From Rhodococcoides kroppenstedtii (GTDB lineage: Bacteria > Actinomycetota > Actinomycetes > Mycobacteriales > Mycobacteriaceae), in contig NZ_FOJN01000001.1 in NCBI RefSeq assembly GCF_900111805.1, positions 372,001-436,000 of the forward strand: a stretch of DNA of 64,000 bases, in the 5' to 3' direction. Within the stretch, counting starts at the first letter, position 1. The number at the start of each line of letters is the position of its first letter. Under the pieces are notes generated by a model. That model was not told the origin of the DNA, did no database searches, and saw nothing but the letters and a program-made list of their open reading frames with translations. Below are positions 1-10,309 of this stretch, in pieces. The position numbers and the translations under genes were made by a program.

Positions 1-1599
1 AGCAGAGCCATCGCCGCCCGTCGCGGCGGTGCCGGGGCACCCTGGTGGTCCGACGCGGTCTTCTACCAGATCTATCCCCGCTCCTTCGCGGACGCGAACG
101 GAGACGGTGTCGGCGACCTCGCCGGAGTTCGCGACAAGTTGGGCTATCTCGAACTGCTCGGCATCGACGCTCTGTGGCTGAGCCCGGTGATGCGGTCCCC
201 GATGGTCGACCACGGGTACGACGTGTCCGACCCCCGTGACATCGACCCGCTGTTCGGCACGCTCGACGACATGGACGGCCTCATCACCGACGCGCACGCG
301 CGCGGCATCAAGGTGACGATGGACCTGGTGCCGAACCACACCAGCGACGAGCACCCGTGGTTCCGGGCCGCTCTGGAGGCCGGACCCGGTAGCCCCGAGC
401 GCGATCGGTACATCTTCCGTGACGGGCGTGGGGACGGATCCGAGCCGCCGAACAACTGGCCCAGCATCTTCGGCGGCCCGGCCTGGCACCGTGTCACCGA
501 GGCCGACGGCACACCCGGTCAGTGGTACCTGCACATCTTCGCGCCGGAGCAACCGGACCTGAACTGGCACAACGACGAGGTTCGCGCCGACCTCGAGGCC
601 ACGCTGCGATTCTGGCTCGACCGCGGGGTCGACGGATTCCGTATCGACGTCGCGCACGGTATGGCCAAGCCGGCCGAGCTGTCGGACATGGACCTCACCA
701 CCAACGAACTGATGCGCAACGCGGACGGCGACCCGCGGTTCGACCAGGACGGCGTCCACGAGATCCACCGCGCCATCCGCCGGGTCGTCGACGAGTACGA
801 CGCCATGACGGTCGGCGAGGTCTGGGTGCGCGACAACGAGCGCTTCGCCCGCTACCTTCGACCCGACGAGCTCACGCTCGGGTTCAACTTCCGACTCGCC
901 GAGGCAGCGTTCGACGCCGACGAGGTCAAGGACGCCGTCGACAACTCCCTCGCCGCGGTGGCGCTCGCCGAGACCGAGGGCACGCCCGGTGTGCCGACCT
1001 GGACCCTGTCGAACCACGACATCGACCGGGAGGTCACCCGGTACGGCGGCGGCGAACTCGGCACCCGCCGGGCCCGCGCGATGGCCCTGGTCACGCTCGG
1101 ACTGCCCGGGGTGGTGTTCCTCTACAACGGCGCCGAGCTCGGCCTGCCCAGCGCCGACGTTCCGGACGACGCCCGACAGGACCCGGCGTGGTTCCGGTCG
1201 GGCGGCACGGAGAAGGGTCGCGACGGCTGCCGGGTGCCCCTCCCCTGGGAGGGCGACGAGCCGCCGTTCGGCTTCGGCACCGGCGAGCCGTGGTTGCCGA
1301 TCCCCGCGGAGTGGGCCTCCCTGACCGTCGAGACGCAGCTCGAGGACACCGACTCGATGCTGAACTTCCATCGGACGGCTCTGGAGCTGCGGGCGACGCG
1401 GCCGGAGTTCGCCCACCCCGGACTCGATTGGTACGGCAGCCCGCCGGGATGCCTGGCCTTCCGGCGGCGCGGCGGACTGGTCTGCGCCCTCAACACCACC
1501 TCCGAGCCCGTCCCGCTGCCGCCGGGGTCGGTGCTGCTGTCCTCGACCCCCGTCGTCGACGGGATGTTGGCGGGCGACTCCGCCGCCTGGCTGGTCTGA
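1..1599 (+). CDS. aglA: Alpha-glucosidase, GH13 family (5' end cut by window)
   Basis: The reading frame is open from the first base, so the true start lies upstream; 532 residues are visible. It is a cytoplasmic GH13 enzyme expected to hydrolyse alpha-glucosidic bonds in maltose, trehalose or small oligosaccharides. The four GH13 signature regions are all present: DLVPNH (region I), GFRIDVAHG with the Asp nucleophile (II), VGEVWV with the acid/base Glu (III) and LSNHDIDR (IV). The N-terminal AVFYQIYPRSFADANGDGVGD stretch is typical of the alpha-glucosidase/isomaltase branch. The neighbours downstream on the other strand match the order of the M. tuberculosis Rv2471-Rv2478c block, in which Rv2471 is aglA. 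The exact substrate cannot be read from the sequence. Confidence 0.93.
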   Translation, partial: SRAIAARRGGAGAPWWSDAVFYQIYPRSFADANGDGVGDLAGVRDKLGYLELLGIDALWLSPVMRSPMVDHGYDVSDPRDIDPLFGTLDDMDGLITDAHARGIKVTMDLVPNHTSDEHPWFRAALEAGPGSPERDRYIFRDGRGDGSEPPNNWPSIFGGPAWHRVTEADGTPGQWYLHIFAPEQPDLNWHNDEVRADLEATLRFWLDRGVDGFRIDVAHGMAKPAELSDMDLTTNELMRNADGDPRFDQDGVHEIHRAIRRVVDEYDAMTVGEVWVRDNERFARYLRPDELTLGFNFRLAEAAFDADEVKDAVDNSLAAVALAETEGTPGVPTWTLSNHDIDREVTRYGGGELGTRRARAMALVTLGLPGVVFLYNGAELGLPSADVPDDARQDPAWFRSGGTEKGRDGCRVPLPWEGDEPPFGFGTGEPWLPIPAEWASLTVETQLEDTDSMLNFHRTALELRATRPEFAHPGLDWYGSPPGCLAFRRRGGLVCALNTTSEPVPLPPGSVLLSSTPVVDGMLAGDSAAWLV

Positions 1600-1683
1600 C
1601 GTCCGTCCGCGCTGCGCGGATTGTGGTCACGTGCTCAGGTTGCAACCGGTGAGGGTGACCGGAACCTGCGCGGGAACGAACCG

Positions 1684-2352
1684 TCAGCGCCCCCGGGTCA
1701 CCATGAGCGGGATCGACGCGCCCCGAGCGCGGACGACGGAGCCGTAGCGCGCGTCGAGGCGCACCCACGAGCGGTGCAGCCGCACCCGTACGCGGTCGTC
1801 GGAGTCCTCCCCGGGCACGAACTTCATCGCGTTGAGCGCGAACACCATCCGCATGGGGATGTCGACGGACTCGTCGGCGGACCGCGCCGTCAGCACCGTC
1901 TGATCGAGCAGCGAGGTCGGTGGGCCGTGCTCCCCGCCGTGCTCGCGGGCCAGGGCGACGCCGCGCTCCGCGAGATCGACCAGAACGGGCCCGGGAATGT
2001 CCTCGACGTGGACGAAGCCGTCGGCACGCTCACCGGGAACCGGTCCGCGCCACGCGGAATCCATCGCGAACCCGGGATCGAACGGTGCCGATCCTGCGCC
2101 GGCGAGCAGCGCGCGCAACCCGTCGGCGGCGACGGTCACGTCCGCCGGCTGCAGGGAGCCGCGCACCGCGCGGGTGGCCAGGACGTCGAACCCGGTCTCG
2201 CACCAGGCGACGACGTGATCGGGCGCCCGTCGCCGCAGACGGACCACCGCGGCCGCGTCGAGCCGCGTGACGTGCCCGAGGAAGGTGGACAGGTCGCTCC
2301 GGTCGGACGGCGCGGGGAGGGTGAGCGACCGTTCGGCGAGGGCGCCGGTCAC
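1684..2352 (-). CDS. Conserved actinobacterial protein of unknown function (Rv2474c position)
   Basis: A 222-aa soluble protein with no domain I recognise and no membrane segment or signal peptide. The GTG start overlaps the TGA stop of the upstream thioesterase (shared GTGA), so the two genes are probably translationally coupled. It is the last gene of the gdh-thioesterase operon and ends convergent to the alpha-glucosidase. By position it corresponds to M. tuberculosis Rv2474c, which is annotated only as conserved hypothetical. The much longer reading frame running upstream in the same frame is an antisense-type shadow of gdh and should not be used to extend it. The function is unknown; the tight coupling suggests a role linked to the acyl-CoA thioesterase. 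Confidence 0.75.
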   Translation of the reverse strand: MTGALAERSLTLPAPSDRSDLSTFLGHVTRLDAAAVVRLRRRAPDHVVAWCETGFDVLATRAVRGSLQPADVTVAADGLRALLAGAGSAPFDPGFAMDSAWRGPVPGERADGFVHVEDIPGPVLVDLAERGVALAREHGGEHGPPTSLLDQTVLTARSADESVDIPMRMVFALNAMKFVPGEDSDDRVRVRLHRSWVRLDARYGSVVRARGASIPLMVTRGR

Positions 2353-2807
2353 GGGCGGCCGGTCGTGTCCGCACGCACCCAACGCTGAAGGTACTCCCGC
2401 TCCGCGGGCGCGAGTCGGCGCAGGCGCTGGGTCGCGATGTCGAACACGGCGATCTGTGTGGAGGCGACGATGGACGGCGGGGTGGACATGGCCGCGCCGT
2501 GCGGTCGCACCTCGTACCCGACGGTGAAGTCCACCGCCCGCAGCTGCTGGGTCCACATCACCACGTCGAGCGGAGTGTCGTCGTGGCGGAGTTGGCCGCG
2601 GTAGCGCACGCGCAGGTCGGTGATCACGGCGCTGTTGCGGAGGGTCGCGGTGGGGACGCCGTCCGCCATCAACCACGGAATGCGCGCCTCCTCGAGCAGC
2701 GTCACCATGCGGGCGTGGTTGATGTGCTGGTAGGCGTCCATGTCGGACCACCGCACCTCGACGGGGCAGTGGAATCCGACGGGCTCGTCCGCTTCGCGAT
2801 CGGTCAC
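2349..2807 (-). CDS. Acyl-CoA thioesterase, hotdog fold (4HBT/YbgC type)
   Basis: A 152-aa hotdog-fold thioesterase expected to hydrolyse acyl-CoA to free acid and CoA in the cytoplasm. The family signature is near the N-terminus: VRWSDMDAYQHINHARM contains the catalytic Asp of the 4-hydroxybenzoyl-CoA thioesterase/YbgC group and the following HINH. The length is normal for a single hotdog domain. The start is GTG at 2807, nine bases after the gdh stop; the sequence TAGGTT, which includes the gdh stop codon, lies six bases before it. The stop overlaps the next gene by four bases. The substrate is unknown. Confidence 0.85.
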   Translation of the reverse strand: MTDREADEPVGFHCPVEVRWSDMDAYQHINHARMVTLLEEARIPWLMADGVPTATLRNSAVITDLRVRYRGQLRHDDTPLDVVMWTQQLRAVDFTVGYEVRPHGAAMSTPPSIVASTQIAVFDIATQRLRRLAPAEREYLQRWVRADTTGRP

Positions 2808-2816
2808 CCCGACAAC

Positions 2817-5800
2817 CTAGCGGGTGCCGGCGCCCGTGCTCGCGGCCCGAACCATGCTCCGGATCTGCCGCGCCGCGACCGACAGGGTGGCGAGGTCGAC
2901 GGTCCCCGATTCGCCGATCTCCGTCAGGGCCGCCCGCGCCCGACCCAGCCGGGAAGCATTGGTGGACTCCCAGTCCGCGATCATCTCCTGCGGGGTCTCT
3001 CCGGGGGCGCCGCCGTCGACGACATCGAGTGTGAGCGCCCGCAGCGACGAGTAGAGATCGTCCCGCAGCGCCAGCCGGGCGAGGGAATGCCACCGGTCGC
3101 CGCGTTCGAGCGTCGACACGGCGCCGAGCAGCCAGTCGATGCCCAGGTGCTCGCTCAGGGCGTAGTAGACCCTCGCGATCTCCACCTCGTCCGCGCCGCC
3201 GATGTCGGCGACCTCGACGACATCGAGGAGGCAGAAGACGTCGAGAAGCCGAAACACCCTGTGCGCCAGGTCCGTCGGCGCACCGAGCTCGATCGCCGCG
3301 GTGGATCGTGCGAGACCCGCGTCCGCGAGCCGACCGGCCGTCCATTCCGACAGGTGCGGCGCCATCGACCGGACCTTGCGGGCGAAGCGGGTGATCTCGG
3401 CGCCGACGGCGATCGGTTGCGGCCGGTTGGTCAGCAACCACCGCGAGCCCCGATCGAGCAGCCGCCGACTCTCGAGCACCAGGGCGTCCGAGGCGGCGGT
3501 GGGCATGTCCGTGCGTGCGATCTCGTCCCACAGGTCGTGCAGGCCGAAGATCTCGGTGGTCGCGGCGAAGGCCCGCGCCGCGTCGGTGCTGCCGACACCG
3601 GAATCCTCGGCGAGCCGGTAGGCGTAGGTCAGCCCGGCGTGATCGACGGTGTCGTTGACGATGCGCGTGGCCACCAGTTCCCGTCGTAGCGGGTGCGACC
3701 GGACCGCGCCGGCGAAGCGCTCGCGTAGCGGCTGCGGGAAGTAGTCGACCAGGAGCGGAGCGAACACGTCGCTGTCCGGCAGTTCGGTCGCCAGCAGGTC
3801 TTCCTTCACGGCCAGCTTGACGTGCGCGAGCAGGGTCGACAGCTCGGGTGAGGTGAGTCCGATCCCGTGCTGGAGGCGTCGGTCGATCTCCGCCGGGGAC
3901 GGAAGGGCGTCGAGTTCCCGGTCGACGCGGCCGTCGCGCTCGAGGTCCGCGATCTGGCGTGCGTGCACGCCGAGCAGATCGGGCGCGTGGGAGCGGGAGA
4001 CGCCGAGCACCTCGTTCTGCGCCACGTTGTCGGCGAGCACCAGGGCGCCCACCTCGTCCGTCATGGACGCCAGGAGGTCGGTGCGCTCGTCGGGGTCCAG
4101 ATCGCCGGCGGTGACCGCCGAGTCCAGCAGGATCTTGATGTTCACCTCGTGGTCGGAGCAGTCGACTCCGGCGGAGTTGTCCACCGCGTCGGTGTTGATC
4201 TTGCCGCCCGCCAGGGCGTACTCGATCCGACCGAGGGCGGTGACCCCGAGGTTGCCGCCCTCGCCGACCACCTTCGCGCGCACGTCGGCCCCGTTGACGC
4301 GCACCGCATCGTTGGCCTTGTCCCCCACGTCGGCGTGGGACTCCGTGCGCGCCTTGATGTACGTGCCGATACCGCCGTTCCAGAAGAGGTCGACCGGGGC
4401 GCGCAGGATCGCGCGCATGAGGTCCGGCGGCGACAGCGCCGTCACGTCGTCCTTCAGGCCGAGCGCCGCCCGAATCTCCGGACCGATCGGCACCGACTTG
4501 ACCGTGCGGTCGAACACGCCGCCGCCGCCGCTGATGAGGTCGGAGTCGTAGTCCCGCCACGACGAGCGCGGGAGCTCGAACAGTCGTCGCCGCTCCGCGA
4601 ACGACGCCGCGGGGTCGGGATCGGGGTCGAGAAAAACGTGGCGGTGGTCGAACGCCGCGACGATCCGGAGACGGTCGCTGAGCAGCATGCCGTTGCCGAA
4701 GACGTCGCCGCTCATGTCGCCGATGCCGACGACGGTGATCGGGTCCCGCTGGGTGTCGACGCCGAGTTCGCGGAAGTGCCGCTTGACGCTTTCCCACGCG
4801 CCCTTGGCCGTGATGCCCATGGCCTTGTGGTCGTAGCCCACCGACCCGCCGGACGCGAAGGCGTCGCCGAGCCAGAAGCCGTACTCGGCGGACACTTCGT
4901 TGGCGAGGTCCGAGAACGTCGCCGTGCCCTTGTCGGCGGCCACCACCAGGTAGGTGTCGTCGTCGTCCCGACGGACGACGCGCGTCGGCGGCACCGTCGC
5001 GCGGGTCTCGGGATCGAGATTGTCGGTGACGTCGAGCAGGCCCGCGATGAACATGCGGTAGCACGCCCGGCCCTCGGTCTGCGTCGCCTGCCGGTCCGCG
5101 GCCGTGTCGCCGGTGGCGACCGGCGGCCGCTTGACGACGAAGCCACCCTTGGCGCCGACGGGCACGATCACGGCGTTCTTGACGGCCTGCGCCTTCACCA
5201 GACCCAGGACCTCGGTGCGGAAGTCGTCACGGCGGTCGGACCACCGGAGACCGCCGCGGGCGACCGCACCGAAGCGCAGGTGCACGCCCTCCACCCGCGG
5301 TGAGTACACGAAGATCTCGAACCGCGGACGCGGTTGGGGCAACACGTCGACGGCCCGCGGATCGAACTTGAGCGACAGGAACGGCCGCGCCGCCCCGTCG
5401 GCTCCCCGCACGAAGTGGTTGGTCCGCAGCGTCGCGCGGATCAGACCGAGCAGAGATCGCAGCACTCGGTCGGCCTCGAGGCCGACCACCTCGTCGATGA
5501 GCTGCGTCAGCGTGTCGGCGAGCTCGGTCGCGCGCTCCTCGGACCGCGTCCCGGCCTCGTCGACCGCATCCGGGTCGAACTGCGCGTCGAACAGATCCGC
5601 GAGCAGACGCGCGGCGCGTGGGTCCGCCAGCAGCACGCCCTCGACGGTGTATTGACTGTAGGGAAAGCCGGCCTGCCGCAGGTACTTCGCGTACGCACGG
5701 AGCACGACGGCGCGACGCCAGTCCAGTCCCGCCCGCAGGACGAGCTCGTTGAAGCGGTCGGCCTCGGCCCGGCCGGACCAGACGGCGTGGAAGGCGTCGG

Positions 5801-7676
5801 TGAACCGGGCACCGAGCTCGGCGGGGTCGACGTCACCGAGCACCTCGGGCTCGGCAGCGAGACCGAAATCGTAGATCCAGCAGCGCACCCCGTCGGGTCG
5901 GACCACGGCGTAGGGACGTTCGTCCACCACCTCGACGCCGAGGCTCTGGAGAACCGGAAGCACTTGCGAGAGTGACACTTCCGCCCCGGAGACGTACAGC
6001 GAGAAGCGCCAGCGGCCGCGCTCGGAGTTCTCCGGGCGGTACAGGCACATGTCGATCGCGTCGCCGGTCAGCTCGCTCACGCGGGCGATGTCGCTGAGCG
6101 CGCGGGCCACGCCGAAGTCCTGCTTGTACGCCTCGGACAGGGCGGCGGCGTAGCGCGCGGCCATGTCGGGCGACACCCGTGACGTCGTCGCCGCCGCCGT
6201 GCGCACCGCGTCGTCCCAGCTGCGCGTGGCCTCGGCGACGAGACCGCGGATGCGCTCGGCGTTGGCCTCGGACACGTCGACGGCGTCCGCGGACTGACCG
6301 GTGAAGCGCACCGTGAAATGCACCAGGGCGAGCGGACTGTCCGTCACCCGCGCCTCGTACTCGATGCCCGTTCCGCCCAACTCCTGCACCAGGATTCGCT
6401 GCGTCTCGAGCCGAACACGGGTGGTGTAGCTGTCCCGCGGGAGGTACACGAGCGCCGAGACGAAGCGCCCGTAGCCGTCGCGGCGCAGGAACACCAGCAC
6501 GTCACGGCGCAGCCCGCTGCGCTCCACCGCGGTGGCCACCCGGTACAGGGACCGCGCATCGGCGGAGAAGAGCTCCACCCGCGGCACCGCCTGGATGGAC
6601 TCGAGCATGACCTGGCCCGACCAGGAGGTCAGGGTGTGACCGGCACGCTCGATGACCGAGCGCACCCGATCCCCCACCACCGGGATGTCGAGCGCGTTGC
6701 CGTAGAGCGCGCTGATGGTGAAGAGCCCGACGAATCGGTGCTCTCCCACCGTGTTTCCTTCGTCGTCGAGGTCGTGGACACCGACGAAGTAGGGGTGCAC
6801 CGTCCGATGCACCGACGTCGAACCCGACGCCTGCGTCAGCACCAGCAGGTCCTCGCGGGCCACCACCCGGTCGGTCGGCAGATCGAAGTCCCCGACGTGC
6901 GCGGACCCGTCGGCGTCACCGGAACCGTCGGCGCGCAGGATGCCGAGCGCGGTGCCCTCGATCGGAGTCAGCCCACCGTCCCCGGCGGCGGACGCATCGG
7001 TGACGGAGTAACGGCAGCTGCCCAGGAGTCGGAAATTGCCCTCGGAGAGCCACCGCAGCAGTCGCGCCGCCCCCATCCGTGCCTCGGGACCGACGGCCCC
7101 GTCGTGGCGCTCCCGGTCGAGTCCCGCCGCCAGATCGAGCAGCCGGTCGCGCATGTCGGCGCTGTCGTCGGCGACGCGGCGCACGTCCCGGAGCACGGCG
7201 ATGAGCGCGTCCTCGAGCGCGTCGAAGGTCTCCGACGACGCCGCGGGGTGGAGCACGACGTGGATCCACGACTCCAGCACCTCGCCGCCGCTCGCCTGGC
7301 GGTCGGCGTCGTCGGCGGGCGTCGCCGACCCGAGGACGCCGCGCAGTCGGCCGTCGGCATCCCGGTCGACGCGCAGGATGGGGTGGACGACGTCCATGAC
7401 GGCGATCCCGACGCCGCTGAGCCAGGCGGTCACCGACTCGACGAGCATCGGCATGTCGTCGGTGACGATCTGGAGGGCCATCCCGACGCGACTGTCGGTG
7501 CCGCGGCGCAACGCCAGAACCGGGGTGCCGGGTCGACGCGACGACGCGAGCTCGGTGTGGAGCCGCACGATTTCCGCGGGGTCGACGTCGCTCGTTCGGC
7601 CGAGCTCGTCCGGATCGACGTCACCGAAGTAGGCGGCCTGTACCTGCTCCGTCGTCAGGGCGTCCGATTCCGCCAT
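2817..7676 (-). CDS. gdh: NAD-specific glutamate dehydrogenase, large (180 kDa) type
   Basis: A 1619-aa enzyme converting glutamate to 2-oxoglutarate and ammonia with NAD+. The large subunit class has a long N-terminal regulatory region (roughly residues 1-700, ACT-like segments) followed by the dehydrogenase core. The core is marked by GGLRWSDRRDDFRTEV (about residue 810) and VPVGAKGGFVVK (about 840), which carry the glutamate-binding and catalytic lysines, then GIGDMSGDVFGNGML in the nucleotide-binding part. I chose ATG at 7676 because GGAAGGTGGAG lies just upstream; an in-frame GTG at 7709 would add 11 residues and lacks such a site. The large Gdh class is known in mycobacteria, where the Gar/OdhI (GarA) protein regulates it. 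It heads the operon with the thioesterase and the 222-aa gene. Confidence 0.95.
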   Translation of the reverse strand: MAESDALTTEQVQAAYFGDVDPDELGRTSDVDPAEIVRLHTELASSRRPGTPVLALRRGTDSRVGMALQIVTDDMPMLVESVTAWLSGVGIAVMDVVHPILRVDRDADGRLRGVLGSATPADDADRQASGGEVLESWIHVVLHPAASSETFDALEDALIAVLRDVRRVADDSADMRDRLLDLAAGLDRERHDGAVGPEARMGAARLLRWLSEGNFRLLGSCRYSVTDASAAGDGGLTPIEGTALGILRADGSGDADGSAHVGDFDLPTDRVVAREDLLVLTQASGSTSVHRTVHPYFVGVHDLDDEGNTVGEHRFVGLFTISALYGNALDIPVVGDRVRSVIERAGHTLTSWSGQVMLESIQAVPRVELFSADARSLYRVATAVERSGLRRDVLVFLRRDGYGRFVSALVYLPRDSYTTRVRLETQRILVQELGGTGIEYEARVTDSPLALVHFTVRFTGQSADAVDVSEANAERIRGLVAEATRSWDDAVRTAAATTSRVSPDMAARYAAALSEAYKQDFGVARALSDIARVSELTGDAIDMCLYRPENSERGRWRFSLYVSGAEVSLSQVLPVLQSLGVEVVDERPYAVVRPDGVRCWIYDFGLAAEPEVLGDVDPAELGARFTDAFHAVWSGRAEADRFNELVLRAGLDWRRAVVLRAYAKYLRQAGFPYSQYTVEGVLLADPRAARLLADLFDAQFDPDAVDEAGTRSEERATELADTLTQLIDEVVGLEADRVLRSLLGLIRATLRTNHFVRGADGAARPFLSLKFDPRAVDVLPQPRPRFEIFVYSPRVEGVHLRFGAVARGGLRWSDRRDDFRTEVLGLVKAQAVKNAVIVPVGAKGGFVVKRPPVATGDTAADRQATQTEGRACYRMFIAGLLDVTDNLDPETRATVPPTRVVRRDDDDTYLVVAADKGTATFSDLANEVSAEYGFWLGDAFASGGSVGYDHKAMGITAKGAWESVKRHFRELGVDTQRDPITVVGIGDMSGDVFGNGMLLSDRLRIVAAFDHRHVFLDPDPDPAASFAERRRLFELPRSSWRDYDSDLISGGGGVFDRTVKSVPIGPEIRAALGLKDDVTALSPPDLMRAILRAPVDLFWNGGIGTYIKARTESHADVGDKANDAVRVNGADVRAKVVGEGGNLGVTALGRIEYALAGGKINTDAVDNSAGVDCSDHEVNIKILLDSAVTAGDLDPDERTDLLASMTDEVGALVLADNVAQNEVLGVSRSHAPDLLGVHARQIADLERDGRVDRELDALPSPAEIDRRLQHGIGLTSPELSTLLAHVKLAVKEDLLATELPDSDVFAPLLVDYFPQPLRERFAGAVRSHPLRRELVATRIVNDTVDHAGLTYAYRLAEDSGVGSTDAARAFAATTEIFGLHDLWDEIARTDMPTAASDALVLESRRLLDRGSRWLLTNRPQPIAVGAEITRFARKVRSMAPHLSEWTAGRLADAGLARSTAAIELGAPTDLAHRVFRLLDVFCLLDVVEVADIGGADEVEIARVYYALSEHLGIDWLLGAVSTLERGDRWHSLARLALRDDLYSSLRALTLDVVDGGAPGETPQEMIADWESTNASRLGRARAALTEIGESGTVDLATLSVAARQIRSMVRAASTGAGTR

Positions 7677-7844
7677 CTGCGCTCCACCTTCCGACCCGGG
7701 TTGCGCCACCGCGACGAGGGTGGGCGGTTTCGTTCGACCCTAACGGTGTCGGCCGGTCGAGAGGGCCGCGGGTGGGCGGCGATTCGGGGGCAATCCGGTT
7801 ACCGGCCAGTACATTCGGTGCCGACATGCCGCGCAGACGGCGAC

Positions 7845-7874
7845 GGCGCCGACGGAGCGAACTCCGTCGGCGCC
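7845..7874 (-). terminator. Hairpin downstream of ettA
   Basis: A perfect 13-bp stem, GGCGCCGACGGAG pairing with CTCCGTCGGCGCC, closes a CGAA tetraloop 20 bases after the ettA stop codon. No T-tract follows on either strand, the usual form of actinobacterial intrinsic terminators. It most likely ends ettA transcription on the minus strand and insulates gdh. Confidence 0.75.
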
Positions 7875-7894
7875 GGCCGGTCGTGCAGGGTGCG

Positions 7895-9574
<1,680 letters not shown>

Positions 9575-9693
9575 GGGTTCCTCTCGAAGTGGTCAGATGC
9601 GATCGGAGTCTACCGGGACGCCCGGCGCCGCCCCAATCGCCGGAGCGGGGTGCCGATCGCCGACCCGGGGGCCGCGCGACCGGCACCCGGGTC

Positions 9694-10173
9694 CTACCCG
9701 ACCGGCGTCGGAACGGCGTCCCGATGCACGTCGGCCTCGTCCTCGGTGAGGTCCGGGGGGCCGTCCACGTCGGCGGGTTCGCCCGCGTCGGACTCGGCCG
9801 GGACGGTGTCGCGTCGCGGCCGCTGGAGCGTGGCCTGGCAGCGCGAGAGGTCCGGCCCGACGGCCGTCGCGGTGATCTCGAGACCGGATCGGCCCACCCC
9901 CTCCTTGGTGGTGTACTCGCTGGTGCGGGCGCGTCCGTAGACGATCACCGGGTCGCCCTTCATCAGCGAGGCCCCTACGCCCGAGACCAGTCGCCGCCAG
10001 CAGGAGACCGACGCGTAGAGCGTGTCTCCGTCGATCCAGTCCCCCGTCGCCCGGTCCTGCCGGCGGGAATTGCTGGCCACGCGGAAACCGAGCACCTCGT
10101 CCCCGGCCTGCGTGGTGCGCTTGATCGGATCGGTGATGACGGTGCCCACCACCGTCGTCCAGACGTCGTTCAT
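9694..10173 (-). CDS. Single-stranded DNA-binding protein paralogue (SsbB-like)
   Basis: A 159-aa protein with an OB-fold of the SSB family: the N-terminal half contains VWTTVVGTVITDP, LGFRVASNSRR, LYASVSCWRRL and KGDPVIVYGRARTSEY, the usual strands and single-strand-binding surface. The tail is acidic (EDEADVH) but ends TPVG and lacks the conserved hydrophobic acidic tip (DDDIPF type) that housekeeping SSB uses to recruit partner proteins. That fits the actinobacterial second SSB at the Rv2478c position. The start ATG follows GGGAGGGGG. It is separated from ettA by 119 bases and probably has its own promoter. Confidence 0.88.
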   Translation of the reverse strand: MNDVWTTVVGTVITDPIKRTTQAGDEVLGFRVASNSRRQDRATGDWIDGDTLYASVSCWRRLVSGVGASLMKGDPVIVYGRARTSEYTTKEGVGRSGLEITATAVGPDLSRCQATLQRPRRDTVPAESDAGEPADVDGPPDLTEDEADVHRDAVPTPVG

Positions 10174-10254
10174 CTCTCCCCCTCCCGTCCGGCGGTTCTG
10201 CCGGTACCTCGCCGAGGATGCCGTCGGGCCGCGACGACCGGGGTGCGCCGGACC

Positions 10255-10284
10255 GTGCCCTGGGGACGGTGATCCACAGGGCAC
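10255..10284 (-). terminator. Hairpin between ABC exporter and ssb paralogue
   Basis: GTGCCCTG (10255-10262) pairs with CAGGGCAC (10277-10284) around a 14-base loop, 25 bases after the stop of the minus-strand ABC exporter gene. It is a moderate stem without a T-tract; a terminator role is plausible but not certain. Confidence 0.4.
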
Positions 10285-10309
10285 GAGGAGGGGGTTGACA
10301 GGGTCGTTC

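Noticed and set aside
1684-5064. Long 1126-aa reading frame on the minus strand
   Set aside because: Most of it is an Arg/Pro-rich shadow frame of gdh; only its last 222 codons, starting at GTG 2352, read as a normal protein.
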